Positions 18,338 to 26,989 of a DNA stretch of 64,000 nucleotides are shown one piece after another (the first letter of the stretch is position 1; each line of letters opens with the position of its first letter). This DNA is from Sphingomonas bisphenolicum (GTDB taxonomy: Bacteria; Pseudomonadota; Alphaproteobacteria; Sphingomonadales; Sphingomonadaceae): contig NZ_AP018817.1 of assembly GCF_024349785.1 (NCBI RefSeq), positions 2,511,501 to 2,575,500 on the forward strand, given 5' to 3'. The notes below the pieces were generated by a model that saw only the letters and a program-made list of their open reading frames with translations, searched no databases and was not told the origin of the DNA. A program made the position numbers and the translations under genes.

Positions 18338-20929
18338 TTATTCCGCCGCAGCCACCTTCTTCTTTGCGGGGGCCTTCTTGGCGGCCGGCTTCTTCGCGCT
18401 GTCGCCGTCCTTCTTGACCACAGGTTTCTTGGCCGCCGCCTTCTTGGGCGCCGCCTTCTTCTTGCCCTTCTTGGCCGGTGCCGCAGCCGCGCGCGCGTCG
18501 ATCAACTGCGCCGCTTCTTCCAGCGTCAACTGGTCCTTGTCCACCGTCTTGGGCAGGGTCGCATTGGTCGTACCGTCGGTGACATAGGCGCCGTAGCGGC
18601 CCTCCATCAGCTTGATCTCCAGCTCCGTGCGCGGATGCGCGCCCAGCACCTTCAGCGGCTCCCGCCCGCCGCTCGACCGCCCGCCGCGGGTCGCCGCCTC
18701 GGCCAGCTTCACGACGGCGCTGTTCATCCCGACCTCGAAAATCTCCGAGGTCGATGACAGCCGCCCATATTTGCCGTCATGCAACAGATAGGGACCGAAC
18801 CGCCCGATATTCGCCACGATCGGCAAACCGGTTTCGGGATGCAGACCCACCTCGCGCGGCAGGCTCAGCAGCTTGAGGCCCCAGTCCAGCGTCAGTTCGC
18901 CATCGGGCAGATCCTTGGGGATCGACCCGCGCTTGGCCTCCTTGCCCTCGCCCATCTCGATATAGGGACCAAAGCGACCGGACTTCTTGACGATGTCCTG
19001 CCCGGTCTCGGGATGCTGGCCCAGAACCTCCGGCCCCGTATCCTCACCATCCTTGCCGCCCGGCTGCCCGAATTTGCGCGTATATTTGCACTCCGGGTAA
19101 TTGGAGCAGGCGATGAACGCCCCGAACCGACCGCCCCGCAGCGACAACTGCCCATCGGCGCACAGCGGGCAGGCGCGCGGATTGCTGCCGTCCGCGCGCG
19201 GAGGGAACAGCATCGGTTCCAGAAACTTGTCGAGCGCCGCCGTGATGTCCGACGGTTTCTGCTCCATCACCTCGGCGGTCTTGGGCTTGAAGTCCTTCCA
19301 GAAGGCTTCCAGCACTTCCTGCCACTGGGCGCGGCCGCCGGAAATATCGTCCAGCTCGTCTTCCAGTCCCGCCGTGAAGTCATAGGACACATAGCGTTCG
19401 AAGAAGCGCTCCAGGAACGCCGTCACCAGCCGCCCGCTCTCCTCGGCGAAGAAGCGGTTCTTCTCGATCCGTACATAGTCGCGGTCCTTGAGCACCTGCA
19501 ACGTGGACGCATAGGTGGACGGCCGCCCGATCCCCAGTTCCTCCAGACGCTTCACCAGCGACGCTTCGGAATAGCGCGGCGGCGGCTGGGTGAAATGCTG
19601 TTCTGCCGTGACTTTCTTCTTGGCAGGGGCATCGCCCTCGCTCATGCGCGGCAGCAGCTTTGAATCATCATCGTCGCTGTCGTCGCGGCCTTCTTCATAG
19701 AGCGCCAGGAAGCCTGGGAAGATCACCACCTGCCCCGTCGCGCGCAGCGTATGGCTGCCGCTGCCGTCCACCATGTCGATGGTGGTCCGCTCCAGCCGCG
19801 CCGACGCCATCTGGCTCGCCAGCGCACGCTTGAAGATCAGGTCGTAAAGGCGCGCATGATCGCCCGACCCCGCCTTGTCGCGGCCGAACTCGGTCGGACG
19901 AATGGCTTCATGCGCTTCCTGCGCATTCTTCGCCTTGGTCTGATACTGGCGCGGCTTTTCGGGCAGATAGCCCCCGTCATAGCGCTCCGCGATCGCCTTG
20001 CGCGCGGCGGAAATGGCGCTGCCGTCCATCTGCACGCCGTCGGTACGCATATAGGTGATCGCGCCATCTTCGTAGAGCTGCTGCGCGATCCGCATCGTAT
20101 GGCTGGCCGAAAAGCCCAGCTTGCGCGCGGCTTCCTGCTGCAAGGTCGATGTCGTGAACGGCGCAGGCGGATTGCGGGTGAGCGGCTTCGTCTCCACCTT
20201 GTCGACGGTGAAGCGCCCGGCCTCCACATCGGCCTTGGCGGCCATGGCGTCGCCTTCCTTGCCGATGGTCAGGCGGTCGATCTTCTCGCCCTTCCAGCGC
20301 ACGAGGCGCGCGGTAAAGCCCTGCCCGCCCTGTTCCATCTCGGCCGCGACCGACCAATATTCTTGGGGCGTGAAGCTTTCGATCTCCCGCTCGCGCTCCA
20401 CCACCAGCCGCAGCGCGACCGACTGCACGCGCCCCGCCGACTTCGCGCCGGGCAGCTTGCGCCACAACACCGGCGACAGCGTAAAGCCGACCAGATAATC
20501 GAGCGCCCGGCGCGCGCGGTAAGCGTCGATCAGATCCTCGTCCAAAGCGCGCGGCTTGGCCATCGCGTCCAGCACTGCCGCCTTGGTGATCGCGTTGAAC
20601 GTCACCCGGTCCACTTGGCTCGGCAGCGCCTTCTTGGCGCGCAGCACCTCCTGCACATGCCAGCTGATCGCTTCCCCTTCGCGATCAGGGTCAGTCGCCA
20701 GGATGAGGCGCGTCGCCTTCTTGGACGCGTCGGCGATCGCCTTGAGCTGCTTGCCCTTGTCGCCATAATTTTCCCACGACATGGCAAAGCCGTCGTCCGG
20801 GTCCACCGACCCGTCCTTGGCGGGCAAGTCGCGGATATGGCCATAGCTGGCGAGGACATGGAAATCGCCGCCCAGATATTTCTCGATGGTCTTCGCCTTG
20901 GCCGGCGATTCTACGATGACAAGCTGCAT
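18338..20929 (-). CDS. topA: DNA topoisomerase I (type IA)
   Basis: The 863-residue enzyme relaxes negative supercoils. The N-terminal Toprim domain begins LVIVESPAKAKTIEKYLG with DPDREGEAISWH, and the catalytic tyrosine is in AITYMRTDG. One clear four-cysteine zinc finger (CPLCADGQ...CSNYPEC) is followed by several zinc-ribbon-like repeats that have lost cysteines (SGRFGPYIEMG, IGRFGPYLLHDG, EGRYGAYVTDG). The last about 50 residues are a lysine/alanine tail rich in KKAAPKK, probably for non-specific DNA or RNA polymerase contact. The start is the ATG at 20929. Confidence 0.97.
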   Translation of the reverse strand: MQLVIVESPAKAKTIEKYLGGDFHVLASYGHIRDLPAKDGSVDPDDGFAMSWENYGDKGKQLKAIADASKKATRLILATDPDREGEAISWHVQEVLRAKKALPSQVDRVTFNAITKAAVLDAMAKPRALDEDLIDAYRARRALDYLVGFTLSPVLWRKLPGAKSAGRVQSVALRLVVEREREIESFTPQEYWSVAAEMEQGGQGFTARLVRWKGEKIDRLTIGKEGDAMAAKADVEAGRFTVDKVETKPLTRNPPAPFTTSTLQQEAARKLGFSASHTMRIAQQLYEDGAITYMRTDGVQMDGSAISAARKAIAERYDGGYLPEKPRQYQTKAKNAQEAHEAIRPTEFGRDKAGSGDHARLYDLIFKRALASQMASARLERTTIDMVDGSGSHTLRATGQVVIFPGFLALYEEGRDDSDDDDSKLLPRMSEGDAPAKKKVTAEQHFTQPPPRYSEASLVKRLEELGIGRPSTYASTLQVLKDRDYVRIEKNRFFAEESGRLVTAFLERFFERYVSYDFTAGLEDELDDISGGRAQWQEVLEAFWKDFKPKTAEVMEQKPSDITAALDKFLEPMLFPPRADGSNPRACPLCADGQLSLRGGRFGAFIACSNYPECKYTRKFGQPGGKDGEDTGPEVLGQHPETGQDIVKKSGRFGPYIEMGEGKEAKRGSIPKDLPDGELTLDWGLKLLSLPREVGLHPETGLPIVANIGRFGPYLLHDGKYGRLSSTSEIFEVGMNSAVVKLAEAATRGGRSSGGREPLKVLGAHPRTELEIKLMEGRYGAYVTDGTTNATLPKTVDKDQLTLEEAAQLIDARAAAAPAKKGKKKAAPKKAAAKKPVVKKDGDSAKKPAAKKAPAKKKVAAAE

Positions 20930-21207
20930 TATGACCCCGGAAATTAGTCTCTCACGTATACGCGCGAGTGTGGAAGCCGATGACGGTGGGCGTCAAGCGG
21001 GCTGTGCGTAAGGGAGAAGGCGCGCCAACGCCAGTATCTTGTCGGTCCGTCGTGGTCGCGGCACCGCTCAACGGCCCAGACCCAACTATCCCACTGATGC
21101 ACATCAAGGCGGTCGCGACCCATGCGACTTTTACTGCTGCCCAGGGTTCTAGCCCTATCGCAGGAACGCCCAGACCGGCGAAATCCCTTATCTAGACAGG
21201 AATGACG

Positions 21208-21663
21208 ATGTCCGATTCCAACAGCCATGACATTTCCACGCTCAACGGCCTGATCGCCACCACGCTCGACAGTGCGGATGGCTATACCGAAGCGGCGAAG
21301 GACAGCGATCATGGTCGCTTCACCGCGCTCTTTACCAGCCGCGCCGCAGAACGCCGCCAGATCGTCACCCGTCTCCAGCAGGAAGTGCGCACCCTTGGCG
21401 GCAACCCGGAAGATGACGGCACGATCCTGGCCGGCGCACACCGCCTGTTCCTCAACCTGAAGGCGACCCTGACCGGCAAGAATGACAAGGCGATCATCAA
21501 CGAGGTCGAAGCCGGCGAGGATCATATCAAGGCCAAATATGAAGATGCGATCGCAGATAGCGATCTTTCCCCTGCGGTGCGCGCCGTGATCGAGCAAAGC
21601 TATGTGTCGGTGAAACAGGGCCATGACGAGATGCGGGACATAAAGCACAGCATGCAGCATTAA
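21208..21663 (+). CDS. PA2169-family four-helix-bundle protein (DUF2383-like)
   Basis: The 151-residue all-helical protein matches small ferritin-like proteins annotated PA2169/DUF2383: an N-terminal ISTLNGLIATTLDSADGYTEAA helix, then KNDKAIINEVEAGEDHIKAKYEDAI and a C-terminal SVKQGHDEMRDIKH. Histidines and acidic residues recur but no full di-iron site is obvious. Family members are often induced in stress and their function is unknown. Of two ATGs (21202 and 21208) I use the second because AGGAA lies about 7 bases before it. A 278 bp gap upstream, shared with the divergent topA, shows no gene. Confidence 0.85.
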   Translation: MSDSNSHDISTLNGLIATTLDSADGYTEAAKDSDHGRFTALFTSRAAERRQIVTRLQQEVRTLGGNPEDDGTILAGAHRLFLNLKATLTGKNDKAIINEVEAGEDHIKAKYEDAIADSDLSPAVRAVIEQSYVSVKQGHDEMRDIKHSMQH

Positions 21664-21710
21664 TCGCGGCGCACGGGCGGCGGGGGCGACAACGCCTTCG
21701 CCGCCATGCC

Positions 21711-22793
21711 TCACTGCAGGCTCACCCGGCCGCCCGCGTGCCGCTCCAACATGCCCGCCAGTTCCAGTTCGAGCAGCACCGTCTGCACCACCGCAGGCGA
21801 CAGGCCCGACTGCCGGATCAATTCATCGATCGGCACCGCCACCGGTCCCAGCAGCGCGATTACCATCGCCCGCTCCTGCGCCGCGACATCAATCGACACA
21901 GGTTCGCCGATGAAGTCGAAACTCCCCTGCCGCACCATGCGCGGGTCGATGCTGCCTACCGCTTCCAGCACATCGGCGGCGTTCTGGATCAGGATCGCGC
22001 CCTCGCGAATGAGTTGATTGCATCCCTGCGCGCGCGGATCGAGCGGCGATCCCGGCACTGCCATCACCTCGCGCCCCGCCTCTCCGGCCAGCCGGGCGGT
22101 GATCAACGACCCCGACCTGGGCGCCGCTTCCACCACCACCGTCCCTAGCGCCAGCCCCGCGATGATCCGGTTACGTGCCGGGAAATGGCGCGCCAGCGGC
22201 TGGACGCCGGGCGGATGTTCGGTGATCAGCAGCCCTTCGGTCGCGACCTGTTCCTGCAAGTCCCGGTTCTCGGGCGGAAAGGCGATATCGATACCGCTGG
22301 CGATGACGCCGATCGTGCCGCTGCCGATCGATCCGCGATGCGCCTCCGTATCGATCCCCCGCGCCAGCCCGGACACCACCACCGCGCCGCGCTGTCCCAG
22401 ATCCTGCGCCAGCGTGCGCGCGAAACGGCAGGCGGCGGCAGACGCATTGCGCGCGCCGACCATGGCGATGCATTGCCCGCTCGCCAGCGCCGTATCCCCA
22501 CGCAGGATCAGCGCAGGCGGCGCACCCTCGAACTGGTCGAGCAGGACGGGATAGTCGGGATCGCCCATCAGCAGATAGCGCGCGCCCAGCGCCCGGCTCT
22601 GCGCAATCTCCTTCTCCACCGCCCCCGCATCGGCCACGCTCGCGCGCCCGCCTCCACGCGCCGCCAGATCGGGAATGGCGCGCAACGCTTCCCCGGCCGT
22701 CCCGAAGCGGGCGAGCAGTTGCCGATAGCTGACCGGCCCGATCCGGGGAGAGCGGATGAGCCGCAGCCGGTCGAACCGCTCCCGCTCACGCAT
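21711..22793 (-). CDS. dprA: DNA-processing protein DprA
   Basis: DprA loads RecA on incoming single-stranded DNA during natural transformation. This 360-residue protein has the Rossmann-fold core with MVGARNASAAA, VSGLARGIDTEAH, PARNRIIAGLA and EAAPRSGSLITARLA, and a C-terminal winged-helix region (IDELIRQSGLSPAVVQTVLLELELAGML). The start at 22793 overlaps the plsY stop (ATGA). No other competence gene is in the window, and in many alphaproteobacteria dprA follows plsY regardless of known competence. Confidence 0.94.
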   Translation of the reverse strand: MRERERFDRLRLIRSPRIGPVSYRQLLARFGTAGEALRAIPDLAARGGGRASVADAGAVEKEIAQSRALGARYLLMGDPDYPVLLDQFEGAPPALILRGDTALASGQCIAMVGARNASAAACRFARTLAQDLGQRGAVVVSGLARGIDTEAHRGSIGSGTIGVIASGIDIAFPPENRDLQEQVATEGLLITEHPPGVQPLARHFPARNRIIAGLALGTVVVEAAPRSGSLITARLAGEAGREVMAVPGSPLDPRAQGCNQLIREGAILIQNAADVLEAVGSIDPRMVRQGSFDFIGEPVSIDVAAQERAMVIALLGPVAVPIDELIRQSGLSPAVVQTVLLELELAGMLERHAGGRVSLQ

Positions 22794-23401
22794 CAGGCGG
22801 AAGTACCCTTGGATCCGCCGATCTTGGGTTCCTCGCCCTTGGCCAGCCGCGCGATATTGGCGCGGTGCCGCCACAGCACGATCAGCGCCAGCGCGAGCGC
22901 AACCGGCACCAGGTCGATCCGTCCGAACGCCCACATGGCGACCGGCGCGCTGATCGCCGCCGCCATGCCGCCGACCGAAGACCATTTCGTCCCGAACAGC
23001 GCCGCCAGCCATACCGCCGCGAAAATGCACCCGGCCGGCCAGAATATCGCCGTCACCACGCCCATCATCGTCGCGACGCCCTTGCCCCCGGCGAAGCGCA
23101 GCCAGACCGGATAGCAATGGCCGATAAAGGCCATCGCCCCCGCCATCGGCCCGCCGCCATCGACCAGCGCCGCGCCGACCAGCACCGCCGCCGCGCCCTT
23201 GAGCAGATCAAGCAGCAAGGTCGCCGCCGCCAGCCCCTTGCGCCCGGTGCGCAGCACATTGGTCGCGCCGATATTGCCCGATCCGATCTGCCGCAGGTCA
23301 CCCGCGCCGGTGAAGCGCGTCAGCAGCAGGCCAAAGGGGATCGAACCGAGCAGATAGCCCAGGAGCAGGACGAATGCGGGAAGAAGCCAGGGAGGTGTCA
23401 T
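22793..23401 (-). CDS. plsY: Glycerol-3-phosphate acyltransferase PlsY
   Basis: A 202-residue membrane enzyme using acyl-phosphate to acylate glycerol-3-phosphate, the first step of phospholipid synthesis. The three cytoplasmic motifs are present: GSIPFG near residue 19, GSGNIGATNVLRTG near 41-54, and the GHCYPVWLRFAGGKGVAT stretch near 92-109. About five hydrophobic segments are apparent. The gene is translationally coupled to dprA downstream. The start is the ATG at 23401. Confidence 0.96.
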   Translation of the reverse strand: MTPPWLLPAFVLLLGYLLGSIPFGLLLTRFTGAGDLRQIGSGNIGATNVLRTGRKGLAAATLLLDLLKGAAAVLVGAALVDGGGPMAGAMAFIGHCYPVWLRFAGGKGVATMMGVVTAIFWPAGCIFAAVWLAALFGTKWSSVGGMAAAISAPVAMWAFGRIDLVPVALALALIVLWRHRANIARLAKGEEPKIGGSKGTSA

Positions 23402-23410
23402 GAAATTCGC

Positions 23411-23486
23411 CGATAAAGCGTTTTCAAAGCAGGTGGAACATCTGCTGACTCGGAAAACGCATTAAATCAAAAGACCGGAGCATGAG
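23411..23486. repeat. Alphaproteobacterial-type intergenic palindromic element upstream of plsY
   Basis: GCGTTTTC at 23418-23425 pairs with GAAAACGC near 23452-23459, enclosing an inner AGCAG/CTGCT dyad, and is followed by ATTAAATCAAAAGACCGGAG. The wording (AAAACGC...TTAAATCAAA...GGAGCATG) resembles mobile intergenic palindromes I recall from many Rhizobiales and related genomes. Identity with a named family cannot be confirmed here. Confidence 0.55.
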
Positions 23487-23619
23487 CGCCGATGCAATCA
23501 GCTCCCATGCTCTAAATGTTGCCCGCGACCATAGCGTGACAGGCGCGCGGGGCAATGCCCAAAGGCTTGATTTGCGCCGTCATGGCCTTACCGTAACGCA
23601 AGACCTGCCGGAGCCGCCC

Positions 23620-24066
23620 ATGACCGACACGCCGCTCGACGCTTTCACCCGCTCCTGGACCAGCATGGCGCTGGCCCCGCAGAAATTATGGCAATCGATC
23701 AATTCGGGCTGGTCGTTCGGCAATGTGACGATCAACGAAAGCAATAGCAGCGCGCCCCAGACCGAACAGGCGATCCTGGCGCAGGAAAGCTATGGCCGGC
23801 AGATCGGCAAATTGCTCGATGCCGTCGATCTGCTGGTAAAACAGCAGCCGGACTGGCAACAGACCAAGGCATTTGAGGAAGTCGACCAGCTCAAGACGAA
23901 GATCGACGGCGTGAAACATGACCTGGCGGTCAAGCGGATCGAGCAACTGCGCGGCGACCTGGACCTGCTGCGCGTCTCCACCGACGCGGCGGACAAGGCG
24001 CATTATGGCGCGTGGATCGCCGCGTTGCGCCAATTGCTGGACGACATGCCCGCCTCGGCGAACTGA
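23620..24066 (+). CDS. Unrecognised small helical protein
   Basis: This 148-residue protein matches no family I recognise. It is soluble, with no signal peptide, membrane segment or cysteine. The first 50 residues are rich in Ser, Asn and Trp (SWTSMALAPQKLWQSINSGW), and residues 50-140 look helical with coiled-coil character (VDQLKTKIDGVKHDLAVKRIEQL). Codon use and GC match neighbours, so it looks native. Start 23620 (MTDTPLDAF) is chosen because the upstream in-frame extension overlaps the palindromic element. It lies 42 bp before murI and could share a transcript with it. Confidence 0.75.
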   Translation: MTDTPLDAFTRSWTSMALAPQKLWQSINSGWSFGNVTINESNSSAPQTEQAILAQESYGRQIGKLLDAVDLLVKQQPDWQQTKAFEEVDQLKTKIDGVKHDLAVKRIEQLRGDLDLLRVSTDAADKAHYGAWIAALRQLLDDMPASAN

Positions 24067-24108
24067 ACCCCCGTTGACACCTCCGCCTCCTGCCGCGACA
24101 CAGCGGCC

Positions 24109-24912
24109 ATGACGGTCGCCCCTGACGCTCCCATACTCTTCTTCGATTCCGGCGTAGGGGGCCTGTCCATCCTCGCCCCGGCGCGCGCGGCGATACCGAC
24201 CGCGCCGATCGTTTACGCCGCCGACAGCGCCGGTTTCCCCTATGGGACCAAGAGCGAGGCGGAAATCGCCGCGCGCGTGCCCGCCCTGCTCGGGCGCCTC
24301 GTCGAACGTTACCGCCCGCGCCTCGCTGTCATCGCCTGCAACACCGCCTCCACGATCGCGCTCCAGCATGTCCGCGCCGCGCTGGACATTCCGGTCGTCG
24401 GCACCGTCCCGGCGATCAAGCCCGCCGCCCTTCTCTCCAAAAGCCGCGTCTTCGGCGTGCTCGGCACCGACGCCACCGTGCGCCAGCCCTATGTCGACCG
24501 CCTCGCGGCCGAACATGGCGCGGACTGCATCATGTTGCGTCATGGCTCGGCGGCGCTGGTGCAACTGGCCGAAGCCAAGCTGCGCGGCGAAACGCTCGAT
24601 CCTCAAGTCGCGCGGGACGCATTGGCAGGCCTGCTCGATCAGCCCGGCGGAGACCGGATGGATATGGTGGTCCTCGCCTGCACTCATTTCCCGCTGGTGG
24701 AACGGGAACTCGCCGCCGCCGCCCCGCATCCGATGGGCTTCGTCCATGGCGGCGAAGGCATCGCCCGGCGAATCGCTTTTCTGACCAAGGACCAGCCATG
24801 GCCCACGAAAGCGACGCCTGGTGTTGCGGTGTTCACGCGGGTCGATGCAAAGGTCGACGCATTGCGCCCGGCTCTGGCCGGTTATGGCCTCGAACGGCTG
24901 AACGCCCTTTGA
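24109..24912 (+). CDS. murI: Glutamate racemase
   Basis: This 267-residue cofactor-independent racemase makes D-glutamate for peptidoglycan. Family landmarks are FFDSGVGGLSIL at 11-22, the first catalytic cysteine in ACNTAST, and the second in ACTHFPLVE. The later segment HGGEGIARR replaces the more common DPG-type loop, so the C-terminal part is slightly unusual. The ATG at 24109 follows a short gap after the unknown gene. Confidence 0.94.
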   Translation: MTVAPDAPILFFDSGVGGLSILAPARAAIPTAPIVYAADSAGFPYGTKSEAEIAARVPALLGRLVERYRPRLAVIACNTASTIALQHVRAALDIPVVGTVPAIKPAALLSKSRVFGVLGTDATVRQPYVDRLAAEHGADCIMLRHGSAALVQLAEAKLRGETLDPQVARDALAGLLDQPGGDRMDMVVLACTHFPLVERELAAAAPHPMGFVHGGEGIARRIAFLTKDQPWPTKATPGVAVFTRVDAKVDALRPALAGYGLERLNAL

Positions 24913-24925
24913 TCCGGAGGGGGTA

Positions 24926-24958
24926 GGCCATTTGTCCAATGGCCGATCACTGTGATCG
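24926..24958. promoter_or_regulatory. Two adjacent palindromes upstream of hemA
   Basis: GGCCATT/AATGGCC (24926-24932 and 24938-24944, 5-base loop) is followed directly by the perfect dyad CGATCAC-T-GTGATCG (24944-24958). The first may end the murI transcript as a hairpin, though no T-run follows. The second resembles an operator and lies 139 bp before the hemA GTG. The bound factor is unknown; the half-site spacing does not fit an FNR box. Confidence 0.55.
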
Positions 24959-25096
24959 CTATATTGAGACACCTATCTGCTTACATTGCGAGCGGTTATC
25001 GCTGGTAATGACGGGGTCGCGCGGTTAAACGCGGCAGCGTGGGAAGAGGATGCGCAGCGACACGCAACGGCGCGCGGGCAAACGGGAAGAAGCGTA

Positions 25097-26323
25097 GTGA
25101 ACTACAAACATATCTTTTCGCAGGCGATCGACCGTCTCCACGAAGAAGGTCGCTATCGTGTGTTCATCGATATCCTGCGCAATCGTGGGTCTTACCCCAA
25201 CGCCCGCTGCTTCCACGGCCATAACGGCCCCAAGCCGATCACCGTCTGGTGTTCCAACGACTATCTCGCCATGGGCCAGCATCCCAAGGTCGTCGCCGCG
25301 ATGGAAGAGGCGCTGCACGATGTCGGCGCCGGTTCCGGCGGCACCCGCAATATCGGCGGCAACACCCATTATCATATCGATCTGGAAGGCGAACTGGCCG
25401 ACCTGCACGGCAAGGAAGCGGCGCTGCTCTTCACTTCGGGCTATGTCTCGAACGAAGCGACGCTCTCCACCCTTGCCAAGCTTCTGCCCGGCTGCATCAT
25501 CTTCTCCGACGAACTGAACCACGCCTCGATGATCGCGGGCATCCGCAATTCGGGCTGCGAAAAGCGGGTCTTCCGTCATAATGACGTCGATCATCTGCGT
25601 GAGCTGCTGGCCGCCGAAGACCCCGAAGCGCCCAAGCTGATCGCCTTCGAAAGCGTCTATTCGATGGACGGCGACGTGGCGCCGATCGCGGCGATCTGCG
25701 ACCTGGCCGACGAGTATAATGCGCTCACCTATCTGGACGAGGTCCATGCCGTGGGCATGTATGGCGCGCGCGGTGGCGGCATTTCGGAGCGTGACGAGGT
25801 CGCCGACCGCCTCACCATCATCGAAGGCACGCTGGGCAAGGCGTTCGGCGTCATGGGCGGCTATATTGCGGCGGACCAGATGATCGTCGATGTGATCCGC
25901 AGCTACGCGCCCGGCTTCATCTTCACCACCTCGCTCTCGCCCGTATTGGTTGCAGGCGTGCTGGCCAGCGTGCGCCACCTGAAGGCGTCGAGCGAGGAGC
26001 GCGAAGGCCAGCAGGCATCCGCCGCTCTGCTCAAGCGCCTGATGGCGGAGGCGGGCTTGCCCGTCATGCCCTCGGTCACGCATATCGTGCCGCTGATGGT
26101 CGGCGACCCGGTCAAGGCCAAGCGGATCAGCGACATATTGCTCGCCGAATATGGCGCCTATGTGCAGCCGATCAACTATCCCACCGTCCCGCGCGGCACC
26201 GAACGCCTGCGCTTCACCCCCGGCCCGGCCCATGACGAAGCGATGATGCGCGATCTGGTGTCGGCGCTCGCCGAAATCTGGGACCGTCTGGAACTGGAAA
26301 AGACCGAGCGTCGGGCGGCCTGA
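25097..26323 (+). CDS. hemA: 5-aminolevulinate synthase
   Basis: ALAS condenses glycine and succinyl-CoA to 5-aminolevulinate, the alphaproteobacterial (C4) route into heme and corrinoids. The 408-residue PLP enzyme has [27 protein letters not shown], the [11 protein letters not shown] aspartate region, and the Schiff-base lysine in [13 protein letters not shown]. The start is a GTG at 25097 giving [12 protein letters not shown], the typical N-terminus, with GGGAAGAAG shortly upstream. Heme made here feeds the ccm system at 58280-63228, and succinyl-CoA links to the methylmalonyl pathway. Confidence 0.96.
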   Translation: MNYKHIFSQAIDRLHEEGRYRVFIDILRNRGSYPNARCFHGHNGPKPITVWCSNDYLAMGQHPKVVAAMEEALHDVGAGSGGTRNIGGNTHYHIDLEGELADLHGKEAALLFTSGYVSNEATLSTLAKLLPGCIIFSDELNHASMIAGIRNSGCEKRVFRHNDVDHLRELLAAEDPEAPKLIAFESVYSMDGDVAPIAAICDLADEYNALTYLDEVHAVGMYGARGGGISERDEVADRLTIIEGTLGKAFGVMGGYIAADQMIVDVIRSYAPGFIFTTSLSPVLVAGVLASVRHLKASSEEREGQQASAALLKRLMAEAGLPVMPSVTHIVPLMVGDPVKAKRISDILLAEYGAYVQPINYPTVPRGTERLRFTPGPAHDEAMMRDLVSALAEIWDRLELEKTERRAA

Positions 26324-26344
26324 ATCCAGGCGACCAGGATTCGG

Positions 26345-26989
26345 TCAGGGGCGCATCATGCCGGCGCGCAACGCATATCCGCGATAGAGCGATCGGCAAT
26401 TAGGCAAGCCGCCCACAGCTAGCGCCGTCCGCTGGACCGCCGGTGCCAGATCGGCCCGCGGCGACACATGGAATTGCGCCAGCCAGCCAAATAGGGCGCG
26501 TTTCCACAGCGTCGGCAATTCGTCCTGCTGCCCGAAATCCACAATCTCCAGCTTGCCGCCGGGCGCCACGCAGCGCATCGCCTGCGTCAGCGCCTCTTCC
26601 CAGTCCGGGATCATCGACAGCGTGTAGCTGATGAACACGCGATCGAAGCCGGCCCGCCCGAACAGTGCCTCCGCATCGAACCCACAGGCGTCCCCCTGCG
26701 CCAGCGTCACCCGATCCGCCAACCCGGCCTTCGCCACGCCCGCCCGTGCCGTCTCCAGCATCGCCTCGCTGATGTCGACGCCATAAAGCCGCGTGCCCGG
26801 CCAGGCCTTGCCCACTGCGATCAGGTTGCGTCCGGTGCCGCAGCCAATCTCCAGCACGGTCCCGCCCGGCGGTGGAGCAAGGTCGGCGATCAGGCCATCG
26901 CGCCCCAGCAGATAATATTTGCGTGTCAGGTCGTAGATGTGCCGCTGGTAGCGATAGACCCCGTCCATCAGCCCCTTGTGATCGCTCAC
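26345..26989 (-). CDS. btaB: Betaine-lipid N-methyltransferase BtaB
   Basis: The 214-residue class I SAM methyltransferase has the SAM loop VLEIGCGTGRNL at about 44-55 and an acidic residue ending motif II in YGVDISEAML. With BtaA it makes the betaine lipid diacylglyceryl-trimethylhomoserine: BtaB adds three methyl groups to the homoserine headgroup. Identity rests on the sequence type and on immediate coupling to btaA: its GTG start (26989) overlaps the btaA TGA (GTGA). In other alphaproteobacteria such lipids replace phospholipids when phosphate is scarce. Confidence 0.87.
   Translation of the reverse strand: MSDHKGLMDGVYRYQRHIYDLTRKYYLLGRDGLIADLAPPPGGTVLEIGCGTGRNLIAVGKAWPGTRLYGVDISEAMLETARAGVAKAGLADRVTLAQGDACGFDAEALFGRAGFDRVFISYTLSMIPDWEEALTQAMRCVAPGGKLEIVDFGQQDELPTLWKRALFGWLAQFHVSPRADLAPAVQRTALAVGGLPNCRSLYRGYALRAGMMRP

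Noticed and set aside
21163..21187. GGAAC upstream of the DUF2383-like gene as an EcfG general-stress promoter
   Set aside because: The downstream CGTT-type box is absent at 16 or 17 bases (TCCC/CCCT found), so only half of the signature is present.
24944..24958. FNR/FixK-type box before hemA
   Set aside because: The inner spacing between GAT and ATC is seven bases, not the four needed for TTGAT-N4-ATCAA.
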